The notes beneath the pieces are model-generated. The model was not told where the DNA came from. It did not search any database and saw only the letters and a list, made by a program, of their open reading frames with translations. Positions 1 through 8,107 of a DNA stretch of 38,910 nucleotides are shown piece after piece. This DNA comes from Oscillospiraceae bacterium. Its GTDB lineage: Bacteria; Bacillota; Clostridia; Oscillospirales; Oscillospiraceae. Positions within the stretch are counted from its first letter, which is position 1. Every line of letters starts with the position of its first letter. Location: positions 1 to 38,910 of the forward strand of contig SVLX01000024.1 in NCBI GenBank assembly GCA_015067725.1, read 5' to 3'. The translations under genes were made by a program, and so were the position numbers.

Positions 1-226
1 AGATTCGCCGGGGGGTTGGTGGTTGCGGAAAGGTTCTGCCGCTGGGCGCGTCAAGGATGCCGCGCGCTACGGTTGGTGCAGGTTTGGCGGTGGGTTGCAG
101 ATTCGCCGGAGGGTTGGTGGTTGCGGAAAGGTTCTGCCGCCGGGCGCGTCAAGGATGCTGCGCGCTACGGTTGGTGCAGGTTTGGCGGTGGGTTGCGGAT
201 TCGCCGGAGGGTTGGTGGTTGCGGGG
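1..226. repeat. 98-bp tandem direct repeat, 2.3 copies, continuing past the left edge
   Basis: Two near-identical 98-bp units (1-98 and 99-196) and a third partial one (197 to about 226) lie head to tail. Each starts with (A/G)GATTCGCCGG and contains GGTTCTGCCGC and GGGCGCGTCAAGG. Units differ at a few positions. The array begins at the window edge, so its true copy number is unknown. Short open frames run through it in several frames, as expected for a GC-rich tandem repeat, and none has a convincing ribosome site. It is not CRISPR-like because there are no spacers. Confidence 0.9.
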
Positions 227-229
227 GGA

Positions 230-256
230 TAGGGACGTCGAGGGCGCCGTCCCCTA
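230..256. repeat. Short imperfect palindromic element
   Basis: TAGGGACG (230-237) is mirrored by CGTCCCCTA (248-256) with one bulged base, giving a GC-rich hairpin with a loop of about 10 nt directly after the 98-bp tandem repeat. It resembles the dispersed REP-like palindromes common in Oscillospiraceae genomes; that family link is from memory. No gene is seen around it. Confidence 0.5.
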
Positions 257-311
257 CGGAATGGGTTGGTTCTATATTTGTATGAAGAAACCATGACCCC
301 GACAAAATCAC

Positions 312-400
312 TTCCCCGAAGGGGAAATTTCACCCCGAAGGGATTTCACAGCGAAGCGATTTCACAGCCGGAGGCTATTTCACTGCGAGCGTAAGCGAGC
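312..400. repeat. Array of mini-hairpins separated by ATTTCA, downstream of relA
   Basis: The hexamer ATTTCA recurs at 327, 343, 359 and 377 (period 16-18 bp). Between the copies lie tiny stem-loops whose arms differ but whose loop is usually GAA (TTC on the relA strand): TTCCCC-GAA-GGGGAA (312-326), CCC-CGAA-GGG (334-342), GC-GAA-GC (351-357), AGCC-GGA-GGCT (366-376) and a GCGAGCGTAAGCGAGC unit (385-400). The array ends exactly at the relA stop codon, so it would form the 3' end of that transcript. There is no good U-run, so a simple terminator role is uncertain. Confidence 0.75.
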
Positions 401-2596
401 CTAGCCCTGCCCTCTGCGTGCCCCGACCACGTCCCGGATGTTCAGCAGCTTGGTCACGACCAGATTCAATTCCTGAATGTTTTTAACATCAAATGTGATG
501 GTGAAGGAACTGTGACCGCCGGGCATATCTCTGCCGGAGAGCTCCTTGACCCGGACACGGACAGAAGTCAGCACCGTGGCAACGTCCATCAGAAGGCCGC
601 TGCGGGTGATGCAATCCAGCTCCACAGTGGTGGTGAAGGGCTGGTCATCCTCCTGTGCCCAGTGTACCGGCACCCAGCGGGAGGCATATTTGGGGTCAGC
701 GCGATTCTGCGCATTGGGGCAGTCCTGCCGGTGGACAGAGACGCCATAGCCCTTGGTGATGAAACCCACAATGCTGTCGCCGGGGACAGGGGTACAGCAC
801 CGGGCAAATTTGATCATGCAGGAGTCAATATCCTCCACAATAACACCATTAACGCTGTGCCGGTTGAGGGTGGTGGATGGCGCGGCCCGCAGGGGACTGC
901 CATCTCTGCCGCCGGCGGTGGGGTTTTGAATGCCCCGGGTGTAGCGCAGAAGATCGTCCCGGATGCGCCCAACCGCTTTGGTGGAGGTCAGACCGCCATA
1001 ACCAATGGCGGCATACATATCGTCAAGGCACTCAAAACTCAGCTTCTTAAGCAGCATGGGCAGCAACTCATCGTCGTGGAGAATGGCGGGGTTGAAGCCG
1101 GACCGGCGGAGCTCAGCATCAAAGCTGGTCTTGCCGTGAATGACATTCTCTTCGCGCCGCTCTTTCTTGAACCACTGCTTGATTTTGGTGCGGGCTTGAT
1201 TGCTCTTACAGATAGACAGCCAGTCCCGGCTGGGGCCCTTGGCTGAGCGGGAGGTGAGAATCTCCACGATATCGCCATTGTGGAGAACGGTATCAAAATT
1301 GGCGATGCGGTTGTTGATTTTGGCGCCCACCATGGCATTGCCCACACCGGAATGGATGGCATAGGCGAAGTCAATGGGGGTGGACCCGGCGGGCAGGTTA
1401 ATCACATTGCCTCTGGGGGTGAAGACGAAGACCTCATCATTGAACATATCGATCTTCAGTGACTGAACATAGTCCTCGGCATCAGTGTCCTGCTGGCTTT
1501 CCAACAGTCGCCGTACCCACTCGAAGCTCTTTTCGTCACCATCGCCGTCCCCGCCCTGCTTGTATTTCCAGTGAGCGGCAATGCCGTATTCCGCGGTTTG
1601 GTGCATATCCCAGGTGCGGATCTGCACCTCAAAGGGGATACCTTCTGTACCGATGACCGTGGTGTGCAGGCTCTGGTACATATTGGGTTTGGGGGTAGAG
1701 ATATAGTCCTTAAACCGACCGGGCACCAGATGGAACAAATCGTGGACATGACCCAGCACATTATAGCAGTCGGGAATGGAATCCACAATGACCCGGAAGG
1801 CATAGAGGTCATAGAGCTCGTCCAGGGTTTTGTTTTGATCCCGCATCTTGCGGTAGATGGAATAGACGTGCTTTACCCGGCCGTAAATCGAGCCGTGGAT
1901 GCCCACAGCGGACAGACGGGTGGTGATTTTGGTCTGAATGGAGCGCATGAAGGCGGTGGATTCTTCGTCATGTTCTTCCAGATAGGCCATGATTTTGTTA
2001 TAGCCTTCGGGATCAAGATACCGCAAACTGGTGTCTTCCAGTTCCCATTTGATCTTCTGCATACCCAGACGGTGAGCAAGGGGCGCATAGATGTCCATGG
2101 TCTCCATGGATTTGGAAATCTGCTTCTTGGGGGTTTGGTACTGCATGGTGCGGGTATTGTGCAACCGGTCAGCAATTTTAATGAGGATGACCCGGATGTC
2201 CTTGCTCATGGCCATGAACATTTTCCGCAGGTTTTCCATTTGCTGCTCCTCTAAAGTGGAATACTCCACTCTGGTCAGCTTGGTAACACCTTCCACCAAC
2301 TCAGCCACCACAAGGCCGAATTCTTTGGCAATCTCGTCAAAGGTGGAGGACGTGTCTTCGATGCAGTCATGGAGGATGGCGGCGAGAATGGCATCGGTAT
2401 CCAGACCGATTTCCGCTACAATTTCCGCCACGGCAAGGGGGTGGATGATATATGGCGAGCCGTCCTTCCGCTTCTGGTCCTGATGCTGGTCGGCGGCATA
2501 GCGGACCGCTTTCTCAATGAGGGCTATGTCCGCACCGGGCATATACTTGTTCAGTGCCTTCAGCATGGAGTCATAATGATCTTCAAATGTTTCCAT
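401..2596 (-). CDS. relA: Bifunctional (p)ppGpp synthetase/hydrolase, RelA/SpoT (Rel) family
   Basis: A 731-residue cytosolic stringent-response enzyme that makes (p)ppGpp from GTP/GDP and ATP and also hydrolyses it. Domains in order: HD hydrolase (about 30-180) with H52, H76-D77 and D143 in the expected positions; synthetase (about 235-345) with GRVKHVYSIYRKM and the motif R294-F-K-D297; TGS (about 388-450); a helical and zinc-finger-like region; and a C-terminal ACT domain (about 655-731). RFKD rather than EFDD is typical of bifunctional Rel enzymes, and the intact HD residues agree, so both activities are predicted. Length is normal for the family. The ATG overlaps the recJ stop by one base (TAATG), so the two genes are probably translationally coupled and share the recJ promoter. 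Confidence 0.96.
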   Translation of the reverse strand: METFEDHYDSMLKALNKYMPGADIALIEKAVRYAADQHQDQKRKDGSPYIIHPLAVAEIVAEIGLDTDAILAAILHDCIEDTSSTFDEIAKEFGLVVAELVEGVTKLTRVEYSTLEEQQMENLRKMFMAMSKDIRVILIKIADRLHNTRTMQYQTPKKQISKSMETMDIYAPLAHRLGMQKIKWELEDTSLRYLDPEGYNKIMAYLEEHDEESTAFMRSIQTKITTRLSAVGIHGSIYGRVKHVYSIYRKMRDQNKTLDELYDLYAFRVIVDSIPDCYNVLGHVHDLFHLVPGRFKDYISTPKPNMYQSLHTTVIGTEGIPFEVQIRTWDMHQTAEYGIAAHWKYKQGGDGDGDEKSFEWVRRLLESQQDTDAEDYVQSLKIDMFNDEVFVFTPRGNVINLPAGSTPIDFAYAIHSGVGNAMVGAKINNRIANFDTVLHNGDIVEILTSRSAKGPSRDWLSICKSNQARTKIKQWFKKERREENVIHGKTSFDAELRRSGFNPAILHDDELLPMLLKKLSFECLDDMYAAIGYGGLTSTKAVGRIRDDLLRYTRGIQNPTAGGRDGSPLRAAPSTTLNRHSVNGVIVEDIDSCMIKFARCCTPVPGDSIVGFITKGYGVSVHRQDCPNAQNRADPKYASRWVPVHWAQEDDQPFTTTVELDCITRSGLLMDVATVLTSVRVRVKELSGRDMPGGHSSFTITFDVKNIQELNLVVTKLLNIRDVVGARRGQG

Positions 2597-4650
2597 TACA
2601 GGTCAGCTCCTTTCAATCGCAGCAGAAGCCGCATGGTGTCGCATTGGGTTAAGTCCGCCTTTTGAGAGACGGGAATCAGGGTAATATAGAGCTGGTGGTG
2701 ATTCCGTTCGGCTTCCACCAGTCCGGCTTCCCGGAAAATATCCAGGCAAGTCAGCATTTGAGACAGCCCCAGAGGCCGCCCGGTGTGGCGGACAATCTTC
2801 CGGCACAGGCAGATGGGCTCTTCGTGGAGCATTCCCTGGGCGCTGGTGCTGAGATATCGCCATACATCCCCCAGCATTTGCCGGGAGGGCAGGAGCAAGG
2901 CCGCCTCCGCGGGAGTCAGCTCGCTCTTTTTCAGCCTGCGGTAGGCAGAGATGTCCACATCACAGGGGCAGGAGCAACTGGGGCGGATGTCTACCAGATT
3001 GACCTGCACGGAGCGGTTGCCTTTGAATTCGTTGATTTGCAGGGTGCAGGCCAAATCCACCACATCGCCCTCCCGGACAGAGAGCGTCCCGGCGGTGGCG
3101 CAGAAGCAAATGGCGCTCACGGCCTGGTTTCCTCCATGGAGTTTTAAGCGCAGATGGCGGCCATTGCCCACGGGAATCAGCCGGTCAATGGTCAACCTCT
3201 CCAGCAAAAACACGGGTTTGGGGCAACCGGGACCGCAGGGCTCCAGTGTTTCCAGCCCCGCCACATTGCTAAAGGTCAGCAACTCCGGCGCAACTACGCA
3301 GTCAATGTCCAGCGTGGTGCCGGGCGTGGAATCCTGATAGTATTCTCTGGCCCGGAGACAGACCCGGTGACGGAATTCGTCGATATTGGTTTCGGAAATG
3401 GTGAATCCGGCGGCCAGTTCGTGTCCGCCATAAGTCTCCAGCAGGGGCGCAAACTCCTGCAGAGCGGCGAAGAGGTTAAATCCGCCATAGGAGCGGGAGC
3501 TGGCCTTGCCCTTTTCTCCGTCAAGACAGATGAGGAAGGTGGGGCAGCAGTACTCCTCAGCCATGCGGGAGGCCACAATGCCCACCACACCCTGATGCCA
3601 CTGGGGGCTGGCCAAAACGATGGCCTCAGGGGACTGCTGAGCAGAAAGCATAGAGACCGCCTGACCATAGATATCCGTCTCCACTGCCTGCCGCTGACGG
3701 TTCAGCAGGCAAAGGGATTTGGCGGCTTCTGCACCCTTCACCGGGTTTTTGGTGAGGAACAGCTCCAAAGCCAGCTCAATGCGGCCCATACGGCCGGCGG
3801 CATTGATCCGGGGGGCAAGGACATAGCCAATGGAGGCGGCAGAGAGATTGGCGGGGTCACAACCGGCTTCCGCCATGAGACTCTTAAGTCCGGGGCGAGT
3901 GGTTCGCTGCAGGGACTTCAACCCCCGGGTCACAAAGATTCGGTTTTCTCCCACCAGGGGCATAACATCGGCTACTGTACCCAGGCAGACCATATCGGAA
4001 TACCGGGCCAGGATACGTTCCTGATTGCCTTCCAGCGCAGAAGCCAGCTTGAAGGCCACGCCGACACCGGAGAGGTTGTGGTGGGGGTAGGAGCAGTCTT
4101 TCCGGTGGGGGTCAACCACAGCCGCCGCCTGAGGAAGTTCGTCTTTGCACTCATGGTGGTCGGTGATGACCAAATCCATGCCCAATTCCCGGCAGAGACG
4201 AGCCTCCCGGATGGCGGTAATGCCGCAGTCCACGGTGATGATCAGCTTCACCCCCTGTCGGGCAAGTTGCTCCAGACCGATAGGGTTGAGACCATAACCT
4301 TCTTCCAGCCGTCCGGGGATATAGGGGGTACATTTTGCCCCCCGACTGCGCAGATAGTCGGTCAGCAGGCAGGTGGCGGTGATGCCGTCCACGTCATAGT
4401 CGCCAAAGATGGCAATGTGTTCATTTCGCTCCAGAGCCAGAGCCACCCGCATGGCGGCCTTGTCCATGTCCCGCATTAAGAATGGGGCAGGCAACGGGTC
4501 AGGCGACCGGAGGAATCCACCGGCTTTATCCGGTGTATCCAGCCCCCGGGCAGCCAGTACCACCGCGGCCAACGGACCATAACCGGCAGACATCAGCCGG
4601 TCAACCGCCAGCGGCTCAGCCTGAGCGATCTTCCAGGTTCCATACTTCAA
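2596..4650 (-). CDS. recJ: Single-stranded-DNA-specific exonuclease RecJ
   Basis: A 684-residue DHH-family 5'-3' ssDNA exonuclease acting in recombination and repair. Visible metal-binding motifs are FGDYDVDG (82-89), VDCG (140-143) and ITDHH (162-166), followed by a DHHA1-type domain with GGHELAAGF. The C-terminal part contains an OB-fold-like stretch and an extra region as in Firmicute RecJ proteins. The start is TTG at 4650: the two nearby ATG triplets (4641-4643 and 4664-4666) are out of frame, and GGAAG lies about 10 nt upstream of the TTG. A strong promoter is visible upstream at 4687-4715. The stop overlaps the relA start. The recJ-relA order is common in Clostridia. Confidence 0.95.
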   Translation of the reverse strand: MKYGTWKIAQAEPLAVDRLMSAGYGPLAAVVLAARGLDTPDKAGGFLRSPDPLPAPFLMRDMDKAAMRVALALERNEHIAIFGDYDVDGITATCLLTDYLRSRGAKCTPYIPGRLEEGYGLNPIGLEQLARQGVKLIITVDCGITAIREARLCRELGMDLVITDHHECKDELPQAAAVVDPHRKDCSYPHHNLSGVGVAFKLASALEGNQERILARYSDMVCLGTVADVMPLVGENRIFVTRGLKSLQRTTRPGLKSLMAEAGCDPANLSAASIGYVLAPRINAAGRMGRIELALELFLTKNPVKGAEAAKSLCLLNRQRQAVETDIYGQAVSMLSAQQSPEAIVLASPQWHQGVVGIVASRMAEEYCCPTFLICLDGEKGKASSRSYGGFNLFAALQEFAPLLETYGGHELAAGFTISETNIDEFRHRVCLRAREYYQDSTPGTTLDIDCVVAPELLTFSNVAGLETLEPCGPGCPKPVFLLERLTIDRLIPVGNGRHLRLKLHGGNQAVSAICFCATAGTLSVREGDVVDLACTLQINEFKGNRSVQVNLVDIRPSCSCPCDVDISAYRRLKKSELTPAEAALLLPSRQMLGDVWRYLSTSAQGMLHEEPICLCRKIVRHTGRPLGLSQMLTCLDIFREAGLVEAERNHHQLYITLIPVSQKADLTQCDTMRLLLRLKGADL

Positions 4651-4686
4651 GGTAATACACTTCCATTATCTTTTTCTTTTCTAACC

Positions 4687-4715
4687 ATTATACCAAATCT
4701 TTTTCCCAAGCACAA
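4687..4715 (-). promoter_or_regulatory. Sigma-A-type promoter of recJ-relA
   Basis: Read on the minus strand, TTGTGC (4715-4710), a 17-bp spacer and a perfect TATAAT (4692-4687) lie about 40 bp before the recJ start. It is divergent from the aminoacyltransferase promoter in the same 178-bp gap. Confidence 0.8.
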
Positions 4716-4735
4716 TAGAAACATTCTCTTTTTTG

Positions 4736-4764
4736 TTGCACAAAGACAGAAAACATGATATGAT
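4736..4764 (+). promoter_or_regulatory. Sigma-A-type promoter of the FemAB-like gene
   Basis: TTGCAC (4736-4741), a 17-bp spacer and TATGAT (4759-4764) lie 64 bp before the ATG at 4829. An AAGGA ribosome site (4815-4819) precedes the start. Confidence 0.7.
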
Positions 4765-4828
4765 AGACAAAAGAGAAGAATGCCATATTGGGCGCTTGAG
4801 AAGAAAATGCTTAAAAGGATGATGGGAA

Positions 4829-5914
4829 ATGTACGAACTGATTAACGAGAAGACACTCCGTGAATACGAAGAATTTATTGCCGCTCACCCTCAGGGCCAC
4901 TTTGCCCAGTCCAGTCTCTGGGGCAAGCAGAAGTCTGCCTGGGTTTGGCGGGCTGTGGCTGTCCGGAATGAACAGGGGAAAATTAAGGGCGCGCTGGCTC
5001 TCTTGATTCGGAAGATGCCGGTTTTTGGGGCGGCCATGCTCTATGCCTGCCGTGGTCCGGTCTGCGATCTGGACGACCGGGAGACCCTGGCGGAGCTGGT
5101 GCAGGGGGCGAAGGCTCTGGCGAAGGAATACCGGGGCTATGTAATTAAAATTGACCCCGATGTGTCCTGCGAGAATGTGGCATTCCGGGAATTGCTGGAA
5201 TCTCTGGGTTTCCGGGTCATGCAGGAGGGCAAGAATTTTGAGGGCATTCAGCCTAAGTTTGTCTTCCGGCTGGATGTGGCGGGCAAAACCGAGGAGGAGA
5301 TGATGGCCTCCTTCACCCAGAAGCACCGCTATAATATCCGTCTGGCGGTGAAGAAGGGGGTAGAGGTCCGGCTTTGTGGGCAGGAGATGGTGGAAGACTT
5401 TACCAGAATCATGGTGGAGACCGGTATGCGGGACAATTTCGTCACCCGGGATGCAAGGTATTTCTCCAACATCCTGAAGAATCTGGGGGAACACGCCCGG
5501 CTGTATATGGCGTTCTATGAAGGACAGCCCATTGCCGGTACGCTGGCCATTTGGTTTGGGGACAAGGTCTGGTATCTCTATGGGGCATCCTCCAACAGCC
5601 ACCGGAATCTGATGCCCAATTATCTGCTGCAGTGGAACATGATTCAGTGGGCGCTGGAGAAGAAGTGCCGGATTTATGACTTCCGGGGTGTCTCCGGCGA
5701 CCTGAGCCAAGATAATCCCCTCTATGGTCTTTATAAGTTTAAGAAAGGTTTCAACGGCGAATTCACGGAGTTTGTGGGCGAGTTTGACCTGATTCTCAGC
5801 AAGCCCATGTATGTGATGATCGATAAGGCGCAGAAGTTCTATCAGCATCTGAGTCTCCTGCGGTACAAGCTGAAAAACCGGGACAAAGCTCCCGATGCTG
5901 AGCGCAAGGACTGA
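4829..5914 (+). CDS. FemAB-family peptidoglycan interpeptide-bridge aminoacyltransferase
   Basis: A 361-residue protein of the FemA/FemB/FemX (MurM-like) family, which transfers an amino acid from aminoacyl-tRNA to the lysine or other side chain of lipid II to build the peptidoglycan cross-bridge at the inner membrane face. Support: an N-terminal GNAT-like half, the conserved central stretch with HRYNIRLAVKKGVEV (about 168-182), and the C-terminal YDFRGVSGDL and YGLYKFKKGFNGE motifs typical of the family. It lacks the long coiled-coil arm of staphylococcal FemA, as do many clostridial members. The amino acid added cannot be predicted. It is followed after 14 bp by a DUF2500-like gene and probably shares its transcript. 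Confidence 0.88.
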   Translation: MYELINEKTLREYEEFIAAHPQGHFAQSSLWGKQKSAWVWRAVAVRNEQGKIKGALALLIRKMPVFGAAMLYACRGPVCDLDDRETLAELVQGAKALAKEYRGYVIKIDPDVSCENVAFRELLESLGFRVMQEGKNFEGIQPKFVFRLDVAGKTEEEMMASFTQKHRYNIRLAVKKGVEVRLCGQEMVEDFTRIMVETGMRDNFVTRDARYFSNILKNLGEHARLYMAFYEGQPIAGTLAIWFGDKVWYLYGASSNSHRNLMPNYLLQWNMIQWALEKKCRIYDFRGVSGDLSQDNPLYGLYKFKKGFNGEFTEFVGEFDLILSKPMYVMIDKAQKFYQHLSLLRYKLKNRDKAPDAERKD

Positions 5915-5928
5915 TTTGCGGAGAAAGG

Positions 5929-6306
5929 ATGGGATGGCACATGATGGGCATGAATAGTTTCGGCTTTGGCTTCAGTGGCTTTGGTGTGATTTTCGGGCTG
6001 GTTTTTCTGGTGTTTATTGGGGTGTTTGTCTTCATTCTGGTCAAGAGCATTGGACAGTGGAACAAGAACAACAATAGCCCGGTGCTGACCGTGGAGGCGA
6101 CGGTGGTGACCAAGCGTACCAGCTACCACCACAGCGCCGGAGAACATTCCATGGGGCATACCACCTACTATACCACCTTTCAGGTGGAGAGCGGCGACCG
6201 GATGGAGTTTGCCATTCCCCACAATGAATTCGGCTATCTGGTGGAGGGCGACAAGGGAAGACTCACCTTCCAGGGCACCAGATTCAAGGGCTTCCAGCGG
6301 CAGTGA
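5929..6306 (+). CDS. DUF2500-like small membrane protein
   Basis: A 125-residue protein with a Gly/Phe-rich N terminus, one strongly hydrophobic membrane segment (about 16-43, ending ILVKSIGQW), then a soluble beta-rich domain with VEATVVTKRT, YYTTFQVESGDRMEF and KGRLTFQGTRFKGFQR. The last pattern resembles the DUF2500 family (YhhM-like proteins of unknown function); the assignment is from memory of the family pattern. GGAG at 5920-5923 favours the ATG at 5929, although in-frame ATGs at 5941, 5944 and 5950 are possible. It lies 14 bp after the FemAB-like gene. Function unknown. Confidence 0.8.
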   Translation: MGWHMMGMNSFGFGFSGFGVIFGLVFLVFIGVFVFILVKSIGQWNKNNNSPVLTVEATVVTKRTSYHHSAGEHSMGHTTYYTTFQVESGDRMEFAIPHNEFGYLVEGDKGRLTFQGTRFKGFQRQ

Positions 6307-6337
6307 GCGGAGCGCCTGAGAAAAATCCATAGATTCC

Positions 6338-6375
6338 CATGGGGTTGGATGTATGGTCCGGCCCCATGTTTCTCT
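6338..6375 (+). terminator. Probable intrinsic terminator after the DUF2500-like gene
   Basis: CATGGGG (6338-6344) pairs with CCCCATG (6362-6368) around a 17-nt loop and is followed by TTTCTCT. It sits 32 bp after the stop of the plus-strand gene. The U-run is imperfect. Confidence 0.5.
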
Positions 6376-6390
6376 ATACCATAAATCATA

Positions 6391-6423
6391 CGCCCACCTT
6401 CACCATGACCGGGAAGGTGGGCG
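6391..6423 (-). terminator. Strong hairpin between convergent genes
   Basis: CGCCCACCTTC (6391-6401) and GAAGGTGGGCG (6413-6423) form a perfect 11-bp stem with an 11-nt loop. It lies 28 bp beyond the stop of the minus-strand gene ending at 6452. The flanking tract on the minus strand (TATGATTTATGG) is only moderately T-rich, so terminator function is likely but not certain; it may serve both strands. Confidence 0.5.
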
Positions 6424-6451
6424 CAGTTGCGGTGATGTGGTTTCCGTGGGC

Positions 6452-8101
6452 TTAACCCTGCCGCTTTTTCCGGATCAGCAAAGCCGCCACGATTGCGCCA
6501 ACGAAGCAAATGACCCCGATTCCCACCGGCAAAAGCCAGGTGAGGGGATTCTTCTTTTCTGCCGGCTTCTGGGGCTGGGTGGGGGCGGTACTTTCCGTGG
6601 GCTTTGTGGGGTCGGTGGCTTCTTCCGTGCCGGGGGCAGTGCTTTCGGTGGCGCCCTCTTCGTCGTAGCCACAGAGGGTGCATTTTCTGTTCTTCAGGTC
6701 ATGCTCCTGCCGGGTTTCTGCTATGGACTCATGGCAGATGGCGCATTGTTTCCAGTGCTCCTGCTGGTCACAGCTCCATTCGGTGGATTCGGTATGCCCG
6801 GTGGCGGGGATGGTCAGCGTCGTTACGTCGGTGATGGCAGTCTTCCCGGCTTCGTCGGCAAACAATCCGCCACAGCCACTGCAGGTATAGTGGAGCATAA
6901 CGCCGTCTTTCAGGCAGGTGGCGGGGACTTCCTCAACCCTGGTCAGTTTATGGGTATGGTTTAAGGCGGGGGCGAGGATGTAGCCGCAGACGGTGCATTT
7001 CTGGGGGGAGGATTCTGTGGCGGCGGCACCGGGAATGTGAGCTTCCGGGGTGCAGTGGGCACCGCAGAGCTTGCACAGGTGGGCATGGTACAGGTTTGCG
7101 CAGGCGGTCCATTTGCTCTCCGGGATGTGGTCCTCATTTTCCGGCAGATAGGCATAGCCACAGATTTCACAAGTGCCTTTCTCTACGCAGGTGGCTTTGC
7201 CGCCTTTATGGTCCTCCACATCCAGCATCTCGCCGCAATCGGTGCAATACCGGTAGTGCTCAGCCACGTTATACCGCCAGTCGCCGGGGGTATGGGTATG
7301 CACGGGCGTATTGCCGGTGGCGGGGAAGTCATAGAGAACACTGAGGAAGGTGTCATAATCCAGAGAAGCCTTCGCCCGGCTGCCATTCACCGTAACCTTG
7401 GCGCTGGGGGCGATGCGGTAACCTTCCTCCGGGAGAACCAGACAGTTGAGGGTATAGGCGGTGTTGCTCAGGTAGGTCTGTCCGGATTCGGGAGGAATCT
7501 CCAGACCGCTGTCGGTTTCCCACCAGCAGATGCCGTTTTTCATGTTGGGATTGGTTTCGCCGCTGAAGTAGACATTGCCCAGGTGGTAGGTACCGGTGCG
7601 GACCTGCTCATAATAGGGCAGTTCTCCAGCCACCGGGGCGGGAATTACCAGCTCCACGGACTCAATCCAGCCCTTCTCCGGGACGTAGGAAAAATAGTAA
7701 GTCAGGGTGACCATGGCCCAGGCTTTGTATTCATAGGCTTTTTCCGGCGTCACGGAGAATCCGTTGACGGTGGCGGAAATGCTGGGGGTATTGTCGTTGT
7801 CGGCCTTAAACACATAGCCGTCATCGGCCTGCACCCAAATGGTTGCCGCATACTGGTGCCCTGCCTGGATTTTATCGCCGGACTCCAAATAACGGTCTTC
7901 TTCCAAATCCTTCCAGTCAATGGCATAGACGCCGTAGCCAACGCCGCTCCATGTGGCGGTGCCGGGCGGGTTGCCGCCGGCCTCCGGGTAATCCAGAGTC
8001 AGGGATACGGTGTCGATGGTGGTGCTTGCCCTGCCGTGAATGGGGAGCAGACACAACAGAAGGGCACAGCACAAAATTGCCGCAATCAGTCGTTTCATCA
8101 T
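6452..8101 (-). CDS. Exported, membrane-anchored protein with Cys/His-rich repeats (shorter paralog)
   Basis: 549 residues, function not recognised. A signal peptide (1 to about 25, hydrophobic core AAILCCALLLCLLP) is followed by two related beta-rich modules (about 28-140 and 145-260). A Cys/His-rich region (about 268-480) has repeated C-x2-C pairs (YCTDCG, CEICGY, CKLCG, KCTVCGY, CSGCG, CAICH, CTLCGY) and spaced GH/DH motifs. A Thr/Pro/Glu-rich linker (484-515), one transmembrane helix (about 520-543) and the basic tail RKKRQG complete it. It is therefore likely displayed outside the membrane. Its start lies 6 bp after the stop of the longer paralog, implying an operon. A similar Cys/His repeat style recurs in the three surface proteases after 22 kb. 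Confidence 0.75.
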   Translation of the reverse strand: MMKRLIAAILCCALLLCLLPIHGRASTTIDTVSLTLDYPEAGGNPPGTATWSGVGYGVYAIDWKDLEEDRYLESGDKIQAGHQYAATIWVQADDGYVFKADNDNTPSISATVNGFSVTPEKAYEYKAWAMVTLTYYFSYVPEKGWIESVELVIPAPVAGELPYYEQVRTGTYHLGNVYFSGETNPNMKNGICWWETDSGLEIPPESGQTYLSNTAYTLNCLVLPEEGYRIAPSAKVTVNGSRAKASLDYDTFLSVLYDFPATGNTPVHTHTPGDWRYNVAEHYRYCTDCGEMLDVEDHKGGKATCVEKGTCEICGYAYLPENEDHIPESKWTACANLYHAHLCKLCGAHCTPEAHIPGAAATESSPQKCTVCGYILAPALNHTHKLTRVEEVPATCLKDGVMLHYTCSGCGGLFADEAGKTAITDVTTLTIPATGHTESTEWSCDQQEHWKQCAICHESIAETRQEHDLKNRKCTLCGYDEEGATESTAPGTEEATDPTKPTESTAPTQPQKPAEKKNPLTWLLPVGIGVICFVGAIVAALLIRKKRQG

Positions 8102-8107
8102 GATGGC

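Noticed and set aside
1..226. CRISPR array
   Set aside because: The units are adjacent 98-bp copies without unique spacers, and no cas gene is present.
16..333. Short open frames across the left-edge repeats
   Set aside because: They repeat the 98-bp unit in different frames on both strands, without start signals or family features.
512..1246. Plus-strand frames opposite relA and recJ (also 1571-2254 and 3154-4479)
   Set aside because: They are shadows of genes with complete conserved catalytic motifs on the minus strand.
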